Positions 21,892 through 32,468 of a stretch of DNA of 64,000 nucleotides are shown one piece after another (positions within the stretch are counted from its first letter, which is position 1; each line of letters starts with the position of its first letter). The notes beneath the pieces are model-generated. The model was given only the letters and a program-made list of their open reading frames with translations, was not told the DNA's origin and ran no database searches. This DNA comes from Porphyra umbilicalis (lineage: Eukaryota; Rhodophyta; Bangiophyceae; Bangiales; Bangiaceae): contig KV918997.1 of the NCBI GenBank assembly GCA_002049455.2, positions 60,501 to 124,500 of the forward strand, written 5' to 3'. A program made the translations under genes and the position numbers.

Positions 21892-21944
21892 GAGTTGTTG
21901 GCAATGCTCTTAGAGCAATGCTCTTAGAGCATTGCCAACAACTC
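21892..21944. repeat. 53-bp near-perfect palindrome built from GCTCTTAGAGC
   Basis: The sequence from GAGTTGTTGGCAATGCTC to its mirror GAGCATTGCCAACAACTC is an inverted repeat with only three central non-pairing positions. It contains two copies of ATGCTCTTAGAGCA, and a third lies at 21952-21965. It could extrude as a cruciform or be the fused ends of a small inverted-repeat element. Confidence 0.85.
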
Positions 21945-22396
21945 ACAGCAATGCTCTTAGAGCATCAGGAGCCATCAGATGCATACAGCAACAGAAGCAA
22001 AGGAAAAGAACAGCTGAACATGACCGGGGGGGGGAGGGGTGGGGGAGGACGGGGAAAGACATCAGAGGAGAAGGGAAGGCTCGTCTGGCTGGGGCTGGCA
22101 GTGTTGGCCAGCCGGCCGCCGCGGCCACTGCCGCGCTGGCGGCGGCCCTGCCGGCAGCGGGTGCGACTGCTTCCATGGGCCGCCATTTGGCGGTGCACGA
22201 CGCGCTCGGCGACGCCCCTGCGGGTGTTGGGGTCAATGTGATGCCGGCGCTCAGAGCCGCAGAGCGGCAGGACCGCGCGCAGCGCCAGGAAGACAGCCGA
22301 CAAGCCGTGAGCGCGCAGCTGCTCGTGGCTCGCGCGCGAATGTCCGCCGCGCTGGAGCGCCTCGCGGTCGTGCACGCAGCGTCTCGCGGTCTGTAG
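21932..22396 (+). CDS. Ala-rich ORF, doubtful
   Basis: The open frame ends at TAG 22394-22396. Its C-terminal half reads as a long helical Ala/Arg/Gln-rich protein (PALRAAERQDRAQRQEDSRQ, then LLVARARMSAALERLAVVHA). An internal ATG at 22174 (MGRHLAVHDALGD) may be the better start, because the first part overlaps palindrome and poly-G sequence. No family recognised. The composition resembles the Ala-rich exon of the gene at 1137-2885, but no alignment could be made. Confidence 0.3.
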   Translation: MPTTHSNALRASGAIRCIQQQKQRKRTAEHDRGGEGWGRTGKDIRGEGKARLAGAGSVGQPAAAATAALAAALPAAGATASMGRHLAVHDALGDAPAGVGVNVMPALRAAERQDRAQRQEDSRQAVSAQLLVARARMSAALERLAVVHAASRGL

Positions 22397-23672
22397 CTGC
22401 GTGGCCGACTGAGACTTGCGCGGCGGGCGGTTCAGGAGGGCGGTTGAGCGCAACGTACCCGGAGCTATGGTAGCCTTCCATGATACGGGACATTGTAGCT
22501 GCCTCGGACAGGATCGGTTGGGTCAGGGGCTGCTCCTGAGGACTGGCGGCGGTCTCTGCGTAGGACCTCAGTCGGTTCCGACATTTTTGAAGTAGTGATT
22601 TCTATCCTCCTTGGCTGATACACCCTCGCTTCTACATCCTTTTTTTTTCAGGCCTGACTACTCGGTGCATTGTCCACAACAGACCCCACGGACGACATTT
22701 TCCTGCCTGCTTGGCAGCGACGAGCGTTCCGCGGCTGGGGAGTTCCCCGCCAACGTCCCAGACAGGCACGCAGCCACCTGGCAGCAGCGATTCTCTGTGG
22801 AGGAACCGACGCGATTGGTGCGACGTGGCCAGCGTCCTACCGCTCCATTCCCCTGCCTTGCCACTCTTGATCCCGCTCGTCTTGCTGTCCGCCGTCATCC
22901 CCTCCTGGTGTGTTGGCAAACCTGACGACGATGGCGATGCGCTACCATACAGTATGGGCGCGCACGCGCCGCCGTCCGTGGCGCTTGTCCGCCATCTGCT
23001 GCTTGCTCGTCGAGGTCCCATGACGGTTGCACGCTCCCGTCTGCGGGCTCGCCCACGCCCCGCCCGACCGCGTGGCCGTGACAAGTGACGGGCCGCCACC
23101 TGGGCGTGGGCCCGCCGCGGGGGTGACCCCCCCTTTTATCCCTTGCACGGGGCCGAGGGGCCCCAGCCGCCAGCGCATGGCCCCAGCGGGGCGACCTGCC
23201 ACACCGGGCCTCTTGGGGGGGCCCACCCGCTTGCACCGCGGCCCCGCCGGAGCAACCGCACTCCAATTGGCTTGGCGCCGTTTGTGTCAACACAAGCGCC
23301 GACCTCGGCCGGTGGGGGCGACATCGTCGTAATCGCGTTTGCACGCGCACACCTCGCACGCTGTACCTATGCGAGTGCCACGGACGCGGGTGTGTGGACA
23401 CCGCGACGGTGGCATTGTCGACCATTGTTTATCCTCCGGTTGCGGTGGGGGAGGTGGCACCTCGGCCGTCTCTTCTTCACAGCCCCTTGGCCACACTCGC
23501 TCTCGTCGTGTTGCCCGCCCCCTCCTCTGTCGCCTGTATCTGCTCCCCCCCTTGTGCTGCTCCCTAGGCCTCCGTACCCCATCCTTGCGTCGGTTGCCAC
23601 CCCCCTCACCGCTGCAGACGCGGCAACGGCGGCGGGGGCGTCGGCCTTGGCAGTCCCCGGCGCACCGCCATC
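22397..23672. other. Upstream region of the copine gene, no gene assigned
   Basis: Overlapping frames on both strands have shadow-like composition. The last 200 bp before the copine start are very pyrimidine-rich on the plus strand (23515-23640), as often seen near algal transcription starts. I see no firm core-promoter motif. Confidence 0.3.
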
Positions 23673-26600
23673 ATGGTCGACACTTGCGAGTCCCGCCTCG
23701 AGCTCCACCTGTCGGGCCGGTCGTTGCGGGACCTCGACCTCTTCTCCAAATCCGACCCCTTTGCGGTGCTCTACATTGACGAGGCGAGCTCCGCCGCGGC
23801 CGACACGTGGAGGGGGTCGGCCGCCGCCTCCGCCGCGGCCTCGTACACGGGCGCCCCCAACGACGAGTGGGGTGCGGGCGGGGGGGGAGCCTTTGTGGGG
23901 AGGCCTCGCCACTCGGCGGCCGCCGCACCGGGGGCGGGGGGGGGGGCTCTAGCCGCCCCTCCCTGCTGTCGGGGTGGCGGCGGCGCCCGCGGGAGGCCGG
24001 CGCCGGCAGGCGGGTGGGGGCGGGGGAGCACGACGTCGGCCGCCGCGCGTCCACGTCGGCCGTGCGGCCGCCGTCGCGCGTCGGGTGGGGCGGCGGCGGC
24101 AGCCGCCGCCCGCCGGCCGGCGCCCCCCCCCCTGGGTCGACCTCCCCCACGCCAAACCAAACGTGGTCGGTGCGCACGGCAACGACGGCATCTTCCCGCT
24201 CCTGGCGCCGCGTCGGCGCGACCGAGACGGTGCGGGACGGGCTCGACCCGCAGTGGGTGACCGCTCTCGAGGTGCCCTACTTTTTCGAGCGCTCCCAACA
24301 CCTCCGCGTGGAGGTGTACGACCGGGACGCCAAGGCGCCCGTCACCCCCGGCCGCGTCGACGAGCTGTCCCGCCACGACTATATCGGCGCCGCCGAAGTG
24401 CGGCTGCCCGAAGTCGTGCGCTCCCCGGGGCAGCGCCTCGAGCTGCCGCTCGTGCACCCGCGGCGGGGGGGGGGGGGAAGAATGGGTGGGTTACCTTCCT
24501 CGCCGAGGAGGTGGGCGCGTGGAAGCAGGTGGTGGCGATGGACTTGGGGCTCGAGCGCGTCAAGCCGCCGGCGTCGCTGACGGGCAAGCCGACCGTGTGC
24601 GTGGCGCTCAGCCGCATGGTGATGTCCGCGGGTGGCGGCGGGGGCGGTGGTGGCGGTGGCGGCGGCGGCGGTGGTGGCGGCGGCGGCGGCCAGCCGTCGT
24701 GGGTGCGCGTCCACAAATCCGCCCCGGGCGTGCCGAGCGGCCGCGTCCGCGGCGCCTACACCTTTCCCCGCCACAAGATGAGCGTGCAAACGCTCTGCCG
24801 CTGCGAGTCGGACGCGCCCCTGCGCGCGGAAGTGGTGATCACTAAACCGGGGGGGGGGGCGGCGAGCGCGTGTTTGGCCAAGCGCCCCTGTCGCTCCGCA
24901 CCCTCATCGAGGCGCGGCGAGTGCCGCTGGCCGCCCCGCCGTCAGCGGGCGCCGCTGGTGGCAAGGCGGGCAAGGGGGGAATGACGGTGGCGGGGGGCGG
25001 CAAAGAGCTCGGCGCGCTCGTCATGAACGACGTGCGCGTGTCGTCGTCGGCCACTTTTCTCGACTACATCATGGGCGGGTGCGACGTCAACTTGCTCATT
25101 GCCGTTGATTTTACGGCGAGCAACGGGGATCCCACCCGTCCGGGGACGCTGCACCACATTGACCCCTACTACCCAAACGAGTACGAGGTACGTTGGTGGG
25201 GCGGGTGTTTTGGCACTCTGGGAGGGTGTTGGTTTGGGTGGTGTGGAGTGCGTTTGTGCTTTGGTTGTGCTCCGTCGGCCGACATGAAGCTGACCCAGTA
25301 CGCTCGCCGACCGGCCACGCCCCCTTGTGCGTTCTGTTGTTTTCGGACCTGGGTGGGACCCTCCCCCGGTGGCGCCCCTCGTTTCTGCTCCCGTAGAGTG
25401 CCATCCGCGCCGTCGGCGATATCCTCGCCCTGTACGACACGGACGGCCTCATCCCCGCGTTTGGCTTTGGCGCCAAGCTCAGCACCACCGCCGCCGCGGC
25501 GTCGCACTGTTTCTCCCTCACGGCCTCCCCCGACCCGACGTGCGTCGGCATCGACGGCGTCCTGGCCGCCTACCGCCGTACGCTCTCTTCGGTGCGGCTG
25601 TCGGGCCCGACCATCTTGTCGGAAATCGTGCGTGCCGCCGCCGGCGCTGCCGCGTCGAGCCGCCCGACGCAAGCCTCCCAATCATACCACATGGCGCTCA
25701 TCCTCACCGACGGCGTCGTCAATGACGTGGGGGCGACGCTCGCGCAACTGGCCGCCGCCGCGTCGCTGCCGCTCTCCATTGTCATTGTCGGCGTCGGCGA
25801 CGCTGACTTTTCCGACATGCACGTGCTCGACGGGGACGACATTGAGGGGGGGCTCGGCGGCCGCGACATTGTGCAATTTGTAGCCTACCGCACGTACGCG
25901 GGGGAGCCGGAGCGCCTCGCCGCGGCGGTGCTCGAGGAGATCCCCGGGCAAATGACGGCGTTTTTCCGGCGGGCGGGCATCCGCCCAAACCCACCCGTGC
26001 CGCTGCCGGCCGGAGGGGCCGTGCCCCAAGCCATGGGCGTGCCGGCGGCGGCGCCACCGCCGCACCTGCAGGACGCGCAGGCGCAGCCGGTGCCAGCGCA
26101 GCCGCTCGGACAACCAGAGCAGCAATACCAGCAGCAGCAGTACGAGCAACAGCAGCAGTACGAAGCGCAGCAGCAGCAGTACCAGCCGCCGCCGCCGCAG
26201 TACGAGCAGCCACCACCGCCGCCACACGAGGAGCAGAGGTGGCAGGGCGCCACGTCTGCGCCGCCGCCCGCCATGGCGGCGGCCGCCCCGCACGAGGCGC
26301 CCGCTGCGGCGGCCGTCGCCGCCGGCGACCCGTGGGCGGGCGCCACCGGCGCCGCCGCCGGCCCGCCGCCCGACGCCCCCGAGGTGCTCGTCTCCCGCCC
26401 CGCCGGCTACCCACCCGGGCCGGGCGGTGTGGCCGCCGCCGCCGGCGGTGGCCGCGGTGTCCCCGCCGACGGCGGGTGGGACATCCCGGCGGTGGCGGCC
26501 GGTGGCCGCGCCGGCCGCTACGCTGACGCCGACGACCTCGCCGTCGGCATTGTGCCTCCAAACGTCGACGTGCCGCCGGGGTGGGCAGACGGCCCGCCAG

Positions 26601-27820
26601 TGGGCGCGCCGGCGCCGCCACGGGGGGGCGAGTGGGGTGCCCCCTCTGCCGCCGTCGAGGGGCGGGGGGGTGACGCCGACGAGTGGGACGTGCCGCCGCC
26701 GCGGCGCCCGTCCCACGACCCCCGGTCGAGCGGCGGCGGCCGCGGCGGCGGTGGCGGCGGCGGCAGCGTCGGCGCGGACGCTGCCGCCGCCGCCTCGTAC
26801 GTGCGACGGCAAGCGGCGGCAGAGGCAGCGTCGTCGTCGGCGGCGCGCTCGGCCGACGCGGAAATTGCGGCCGTGGCCACCCGCCTTGCGTCGACGCGCC
26901 GCGTCACCTCCCCTCGGCCGCCGGCGTTTGCCGAGACGGACCTGTCGCCAGGGGAGCGGCGGTCGCCGCGCCGCGCGAGCGGCGGCGGTGGCGCCGCCGC
27001 CGCCGCCGCCGCCGACGCGGCAGCGGCGGCGGGGCGGTCGCCCCTTTCGCCCCGGCGACGACGGGCGGCCGCATCCCCGCCGGCGGGCGGCACGCACCGC
27101 GCAGCGTCCCCGCCAGGGGCGTCCCCCCCTGCCACCTGGCGCGAGCCGTCGCTGCGGGACCCGCTGCCGCTGGCGGCGGCGCCGACGCTGCCGCCGAGCC
27201 TCCTCCATACCCCTTCCCTCCGCGACCCGCCGCCGCTGCCCGAGACGCCGAGCCCCCCGACGTCCGGCCCGGCGCGGGCCGCTGTCCCCGCAGTAGCGGC
27301 GGCGGCGGCGGCGGACCACCCCGGGCCGCCGCCGGCGCAGGTGCTGGCCCTACCGTCGCCGCCGGGTACCGTCGGCCTGTCGCCCCGCGCCGCCGTCGCG
27401 GCCATGGTCACCCCCACCATTCGCGCGCATCGGGGCGGCGGCCACAGCGGCGGCGGCGGCGGCGGTGGCGGCGGCGGTGTCGCCGGCGGTCGGTCGCCGG
27501 CGGCGGCCCCCCCCCCGGGGTGGATGACGTCTGGGAGCTCCCCCGTGGCGGGCGCGTCGCTCGCCGCGTCGCCCGGCGCCGCGTCGCCCGGCGCCGCGTC
27601 GCCCGGCGGCGGCAGCGGCGGCGGCCGGCGGCGGAGGCGGCCGGCGCCGCTGCGCGGCGGCGGCCGCACGGCGGCGGCGGGCGGCCCGTCGCCGCCGGTG
27701 CGCCCCGAGTTGCCCCCGCGCATGTCCCGCCGCGCGTCCGCGGGGCGGGCGGCGGATGAGGAGGATGGGTGGGGGGGGGCGGGCGCGCTCGGCGCGCCGG
27801 GCGCGGGGCGGCCGTGGTAG
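23673..27820 (+). CDS. Copine (C2A-C2B-vWA) with ~600-residue disordered tail
   Basis: Copines are Ca2+-dependent phospholipid-binding proteins; the plant forms are called BONZAI. Start ATG 23673 (MVDTCESRLELHLSGRSLRDLDLFSKSDPFAVLY) begins C2A. A Gly/Ala/Arg-rich insertion of about 130 codons interrupts it before WRRVGATETVRDGLDPQWV and VYDRDA..LSRHDYIGAAEV. C2B follows, with a poly-Gly insertion (24629-24690). The vWA/copine domain starts FLDYIMGGCDVNLLIAVDFT with MIDAS-type DFTASNGDP, is split by an intron (25188-25396; GAG/GTACGT to CCGTAG/AGTGCC, phase 0), and resumes SAIRAVGDILALYDTDGLIP to DIVQFVAYR. The tail is Gln/Tyr repeats, then Pro/Ala/Gly/Arg-rich to TAG 27820. The frame changes three times before the vWA domain. 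The last two changes sit at G runs (24466-24478 and 24849-24857), and the first lies in a tract with long G/C runs (about 23880-24135), so they are probably sequence errors. Confidence 0.85.
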
Positions 27821-28287
27821 GGGGCGGTGGGGGTGGGGGTGGGGGTCGGGGGGGGGGTGCCGCTCGGTGGTCCATAGGCGTCTTGGCCGTGCAGGGTGGT
27901 GGGGGGGACGGGGGGATCATTCTGCGTCCGCGGCTGCGCCGCCGTGCGGCAGCACCGTGGAAAAACATATGGTGGTTTGTCACCACGAGGGGAAGAGCGG
28001 ACCCCAGTGTGTGGCAACGTCACCACAACAATGTGAGGCTTGCACTGTCCAACCACAACCACAAGGACAGGGTGAGACCTGGGCGACGACGGCCTTGTAT
28101 GTACACCCGCACAGGTACACGCGCTCCTTGCTCCTCCCAGACCGCACGCCGTGCCTGCACAATCCCCCGCCACTCATGCAGCGGCAGGTGGGATGCCTCC
28201 CAAAAAGCGGTCTGGAAGAGAAGCACAACCACACAAAAAAAGACCACAAAGCTGTTCCGAGTCAGTCCCGTCGCCGACAGCGACGGT

Positions 28288-29067
28288 CTACGAGGGAGCC
28301 GTGTCGTCTGCTTCCTCCTCGTCATCGTCGACCAGCTCGCCCAAACAGAGGCCGCGCATCATGGCCTCAATGTTGACCCACGGGTGGTACTTGTCAAAGA
28401 GGGCGGTAGCGTCCTGCGGGTGCCGGGCACAAGCCGGAACATGGAGAGTGGCCAGCACAAGCCCACCAAAACATGAAGCAGACCCAAAGACCCAAACCAA
28501 TACCAGCGTTAGTACAAAGTGCCGCCGCGACGGCCAGAGGCGACGCTGTGTCCAGCCCGCGCTCGCTACGCTGCCCCGCCCAATCTCGCCGGCACACCTG
28601 TCGAGCTCGTCACCACCCCACCCGCCATAGCAACGCCCAACCACTCTGCCCAACCACACCGCCCAACCGCACTACCCAACCACACCGCCCAACCGCACCA
28701 CCCAACCACACCGCCCAACCACGCCGCCCAACCACACCGCCCAAATGGGCGGGCACGAGCGACGACCATGCCGGACGTACCTTGCCCGCTCCCGACAGGA
28801 GCATCGCCGCCCCCCCCGGGTGGTAATCCACATACCGGCTGACATCGTAGACGCGCCCGCGGATGACCGTCCACGCGTCGCCCTTGCGGCGGTGGGCAGC
28901 GACCTCGGCGAGCGTGTGTTGGGTGGGGCCCCGGTAGCGTGGCAGTGACGCGGTCAACCGCATCCAATCCAAGTGCGAGTGGCCGGGCGCGAGGGCGACT
29001 TTGCGGCGGCCGCCGGCGGGCGCCGCCCGCATTTGCTCGGCGGCGGTCGGGGGGGGGGGGGTGCCAT
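28288..29067 (-). CDS. Cytochrome b5-domain protein (Ncb5or N-terminal type)
   Basis: Exon 1 reads KVALAPGHSHLDWMRLTAS, then TLAEVAAHRRKGDAWTVIRGRVYDVSRYVDYHPGG, the cytochrome b5 fold with heme ligand His in HPGG, ending GAGK at an AAG/GTACGT donor (28780). The intron (28414-28780) ends CACCCGCAG. Exon 2 continues DATALFDKYHPWVN with the second heme His and ends in an acidic tail (VDDDEEEADD) at TAG 28288. The N-terminal KVxLxPGHSxLDW motif is that of cytochrome b5 reductase 4 (Ncb5or) proteins, but no CS or flavin reductase domain follows, so this is a stand-alone b5 domain. The likely start MAPPPP (29067) is one base out of frame across a 13-base G/C run (29049-29061). Otherwise the ATG at 29032 would be used. 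Confidence 0.85.
28630..28746. repeat. Minisatellite in the cytochrome b5 gene intron
   Basis: Units of CCGCCCAACCACA and CCGCCCAACCGCA, 13-14 bp long, repeat about eight times inside the intron at 28414-28780. Tandem slippage here would change intron length without touching the coding exons. Confidence 0.8.
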
Positions 29068-29403
29068 GGAGGGTTCAGCCGGTGGGGATTGAAGGACGCT
29101 TGGGGTAGACGTCAAGGGCAGGGGAGGTGCGGTGGGGAAGAGAGGCTCGCCAGAAGAAGAAAAAAAGAAAGAATCCAGAACCCGTGCAATGAGGCCCGTC
29201 GACAGGAGGCGGCAGCAAGGATGGCGGCACGTGCCGCGCACGTCGCACCAACACCGACGAGTGCAAGTGCTGGAAGTAATCGAGTGACTTAGCGTCAGTC
29301 TGTAGTCAAGCGAAGTCCAAGTTGCAAGAAAGGCTATGATTTCAGAGAGATCTTGTGCACGATGCCTCCTCGCTACCTGTGACAAGAGATTTGCATTCTT
29401 ACG

Positions 29404-30353
29404 TCATGTTGTGACTGAAAGCGCGTTCGCGAAAACACCCTGGACTTGCAAAACGATAGAACTGTTTTCACACGACGAAAGATACATAGGCAAGTCGAGC
29501 ACCGCCTCCCGGGTGAGCGTCACCTGCACGACCGGCGCCGCTTGGGAGCGCACGTACAAGCGGGAGATCAGAAAAAAGGAGACGAGGAAGGCGGCCATGG
29601 CGGCGGTGATGGCGGTCGCCGACGTGACCACCGCTTGCTGGCGTAGGGGGCGCTCCGCCCACCGCCGCCGCGGCGTCCACCGCGGCCCGCACAAGCGGCA
29701 GCTGCTGCCGCCGGGGGGGTACCCGCCCACTGGTGGGTAGCGGCCGCCCGCACGCTCCTCGGCGACCAGCGCTTTGTCTTCGTCCGAGGGGGGGTAGGTG
29801 ATCGCCGCGAGGGGCTCCTGCCGCACCCACCGGAGGGTCAGCAGCGGCCGCCACCGCCGTGGCGGGCGGCGGCTGCCACCGAGGCACGGCCGCCACCATC
29901 CGAGCAACCACCGGCCGACGCTGGCTGGGCAGTCGTCGCTTGCCGCAGCGCAGACTCGAGGCCGAGCTGCGCGATGCGCACGTGCGCGGCGGCGACGCGG
30001 TGGATGGGGAGCGGGGGGTATGTGGGGCCACAGAGGGGGAGGGGGGGGAAGAAGCCGTAGATGGCACGGGGGGGCGGGCGGCGGGGTGGAGCGAGAAAAT
30101 AGCAGGGGCGCCACGCCGCCGCCGCCGCCGCCGCCGGCACCGCCGCGGCCACGGCCGCCGCGGCCGCGGGCGCCAGTCGCTGCCGTGTGCGGGCGCGCGT
30201 CGTGCGCACGGTCGTCCACTGCTCACCGCCGCGTCGGCGGCAGGCGCGGCGGCAACACCGCCAGCGGCGGTGGCCGCCGCCCCCACCCGCCGCGCGCGGG
30301 TGTTGCGGGAAGGGACGCGACCACGCAGGCCGCAGCGCATTCAGCGCCGACAC
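29404..30353 (-). CDS. Possible single-pass membrane protein, low-complexity, frames uncertain
   Basis: The clearest part is 29480-29830. An ordered segment (ITYPPSDEDKALVAEERAGG) is followed by a Tyr/Pro/Gly stretch, a basic loop (RRRWAERPLRQQ) and a strong hydrophobic helix of about 22 residues (ITAAMAAFLVSFFLISRLY), then a polar tail (SQAAPVVQVTLTREAVLDLP). Upstream, in another frame, comes a helical HVRIAQLGLESALRQATTAQ and a probable start MSALNALRP (30353). A frame change between the two parts again falls in a GC-only tract. I recognise no family. A tail-anchored or single-pass membrane protein is inferred only from the hydrophobic helix near the C-terminus. Confidence 0.4.
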
Positions 30354-31187
30354 GACCCCCTGTTTGAAAAATCAAAACCGACGTCTCCCACAGGGCCCGC
30401 AGAGCCCGATTCTGGCCAACTACCGTGGAATTGCGACATCATGGCCGTTCGTGGCCGCGTCCACCTGGCCCCACGACCCCGTAAACGCCGCACCTGCCCT
30501 CACGCACCTTTTTAACCACGATTCTGCTTCCGCGGACCGTACGGGCGATGAAAACGTCGCCACCTCTAGCAACTTCACAGAAAGATGCGGGCAGCCCCGG
30601 CGCATGTTCCCATAGTCAAGAAAGCGCTGGGGGACGTCCTCCAACGGCGAAGGGAGCCAAATGGACCGCCAAAAACGTTTTTTTATGTACTCCCGCAACG
30701 TGCACTAGAAAAAAGGACTTTTTTTTCGACGTGTGGGTGTGAGAAAGCACCCTAGACTAAAGTCCAGGGAAATTTTCAATGAAATTTCAAGGCCCCTGGC
30801 ACAGACCCTTTCCTCCATGAATTTCACGTAACGTGAAATTCTTACGCTGTCTTACAAACGTGTCTCCTTCGGAGTGGCTTGAGCGTTCCAGCGGTGCTTC
30901 ACAGGCGCAGATTTGCCTCTCGCCGCGCCACTGCGGCGGCCACCGTCGAGACAACTGTCGTCGCAGCCCGACGTCAATGTCCATGACACACAGACCCTTC
31001 GTCAACTGTTCTTTCTGTGTTTCCATACACCCAACCCTGTCTCCCACACCTCGTTGTCAGCATGGGGCCTTCCCCCATTCGGAAGGAGAAGGCATCTGCA
31101 CCATTGTGGAGATTCATCAAGATGATGGTTGCGGATGGTAAGCGGTTATTGTCGTGCCTCGCCCTGCTTTGTACAACTTACTGAAAC
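30354..31187. other. No gene assigned; contains a 23-bp palindrome
   Basis: GAATTTCACGTAACGTGAAATTC at 30819-30841 is palindromic except for its centre. A related inverted pair, GAAATTTTCAATGAAATTTC, lies at 30769-30788. No coding frame is supported upstream of the hAT fragment. Confidence 0.35.
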
Positions 31188-31760
31188 ATGTCCCACAACG
31201 CTATACGGGCGGAGAAGCATCTTTTGGAATGTCAAGAGGCGCATGCACTTGATCCTACAATGCGGACTTCGGTTCTGGGTGCCGCCGTAAGCTCAGTGGA
31301 GGTGAGCAAGGTGGGTCGAGGAGGCTTCTCGGGCGCCGAGATGTTGCCAACCTTGAGCCCTGCTGTTTTGGATCACTGGGAACAACGGTGTGCAACATTG
31401 ATGTTCAGGGGCGGCTTGCCCTTTTCCGTGTTGCACTCGCCCGAGTGGAAAAGTTTCTTTCTGTTTGTCTCTGGTAGTCGCTTTTCAGGACCTGGTGAAC
31501 CGAGAAAGGTGGGGGACTCGCGCCTGGACCGTGCCAGTGGGCAGGTCGCGGCCCGCGTGGACGCGGCGGTCCAGTGCGCCGACGCTGTGGCATTGACCCT
31601 GGACGGTGCCGCCGACGTGAACGGGAAGACGACGTTCAGAGTGTTAATGTGTCGCCCCAGAACGTTGCTTCTCATTTCGTTTCGTATGGCTGTCACAGTT
31701 GCGTCGGCCCAGAACTTGCTCCTCGCTTTTCGTGCCTGTTTGCCGTCGTCTCTCCTCTAG
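31188..31760 (+). pseudogene. hAT-type transposase fragment (DUF659 region)
   Basis: The frame starts within the zinc-finger exit typical of DUF659/hAT proteins (NAIRAEKHLLECQEA), then reads WEQRCATLMFRGGLPFSVLHSPEWKSFF and the DUF659 hallmark ALTLDGAADVNGKTTFRVLMCRP (family LTLDGWTxVNxxxxxNFM). The Trp of LTLDGW is replaced by Ala. A stop in the same frame (TGA 31182-31184) precedes the ATG, so the BED zinc finger is lost. The frame stops at 31760, before the rest of the RNase H fold and the hAT dimerisation domain, a few bases from the 8-bp duplication of the MITE that follows. Confidence 0.7.
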
Positions 31761-31770
31761 ACTACTACAG

Positions 31771-32460
31771 TAGGCTTGTTGAGTGCGCCCCAATGTTCGG
31801 GGCGCTGGTGCATAATGCGCCCCTGAGCGCCCTTTGAGCGCTCAGTGCGCCCTGAGCGCCCCACAAGAGCCCGTCCTGGCACCCATAAATGATCAGGTAG
31901 CTCACTCTTGTTCTTTCGTCTTGACTGTGTTTCGTGGAAACTAGCGACCATCTGTGAATTTCTCTATGCATGTGAAAGAAGGACTGTTGACGGTCATCCG
32001 CCAGCCCCAATGTGTGTGCGTGCCGCCCACAGCGGCAGGTCCCAAGAACAAACAAGAGAACAGCTGAATATGTTCCAGGTGGTGATGTAGACAACCAGAC
32101 CGTCCGGCCATGAGGACAAGAAACACACGCACACCATACACAGTCACGCCGACCTATTCACGTCTGCAGCCTTGGCCAAGTAGATATCCTTGCCAAAGAT
32201 GTGTTGCAGTCGTGGGAGGTGGTTGAGAAGGATGCTTCTGCTCTGGCGCCAAGACAAGGGCCATCTCTGCTGCCGTGGCAACAGAGTTGTCGGGCACTCG
32301 GTCGACCACGTAGTAAAAAAGTTACGACAATTCTTATTCAGAGCGCCCATCAAAGCGCCCAGGAAACCGTGGGCGCTGGGCGCTCGAGCGCCCTCTGAGC
32401 GCCCATTGAGCGCCTAGAATGCGCCCAAAAAGAGCGCCCTGGGCGCACTCAACAAGCCTT
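31771..32460. mobile_element. Complete hAT-type MITE, 690 bp, 8-bp target duplication
   Basis: The ends are TAGGCTTGTTGAGTGCGCCC (31771-31790) and its inverse at 32441-32460, 19 of 20 positions matching. They are flanked by the direct repeat TACTACAG (31763-31770 and 32461-32468). An 8-bp duplication and TIRs starting near TAGG are hallmarks of hAT elements. Both ends carry subterminal GAGCGCCC/GGGCGCTC repeats, as hAT transposase-binding regions do. There is no coding capacity. Confidence 0.9.
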
Positions 32461-32468
32461 TACTACAG

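Noticed and set aside
24637-24690. GGC/GGT repeat as an independent satellite
   Set aside because: It is in frame as poly-Gly inside C2B of the copine and is described there.
25682-27319. Long minus-strand Arg-rich frames opposite the copine tail
   Set aside because: They mirror the Ala/Gly/Pro codons of the plus-strand tail and contain no ordered segment.
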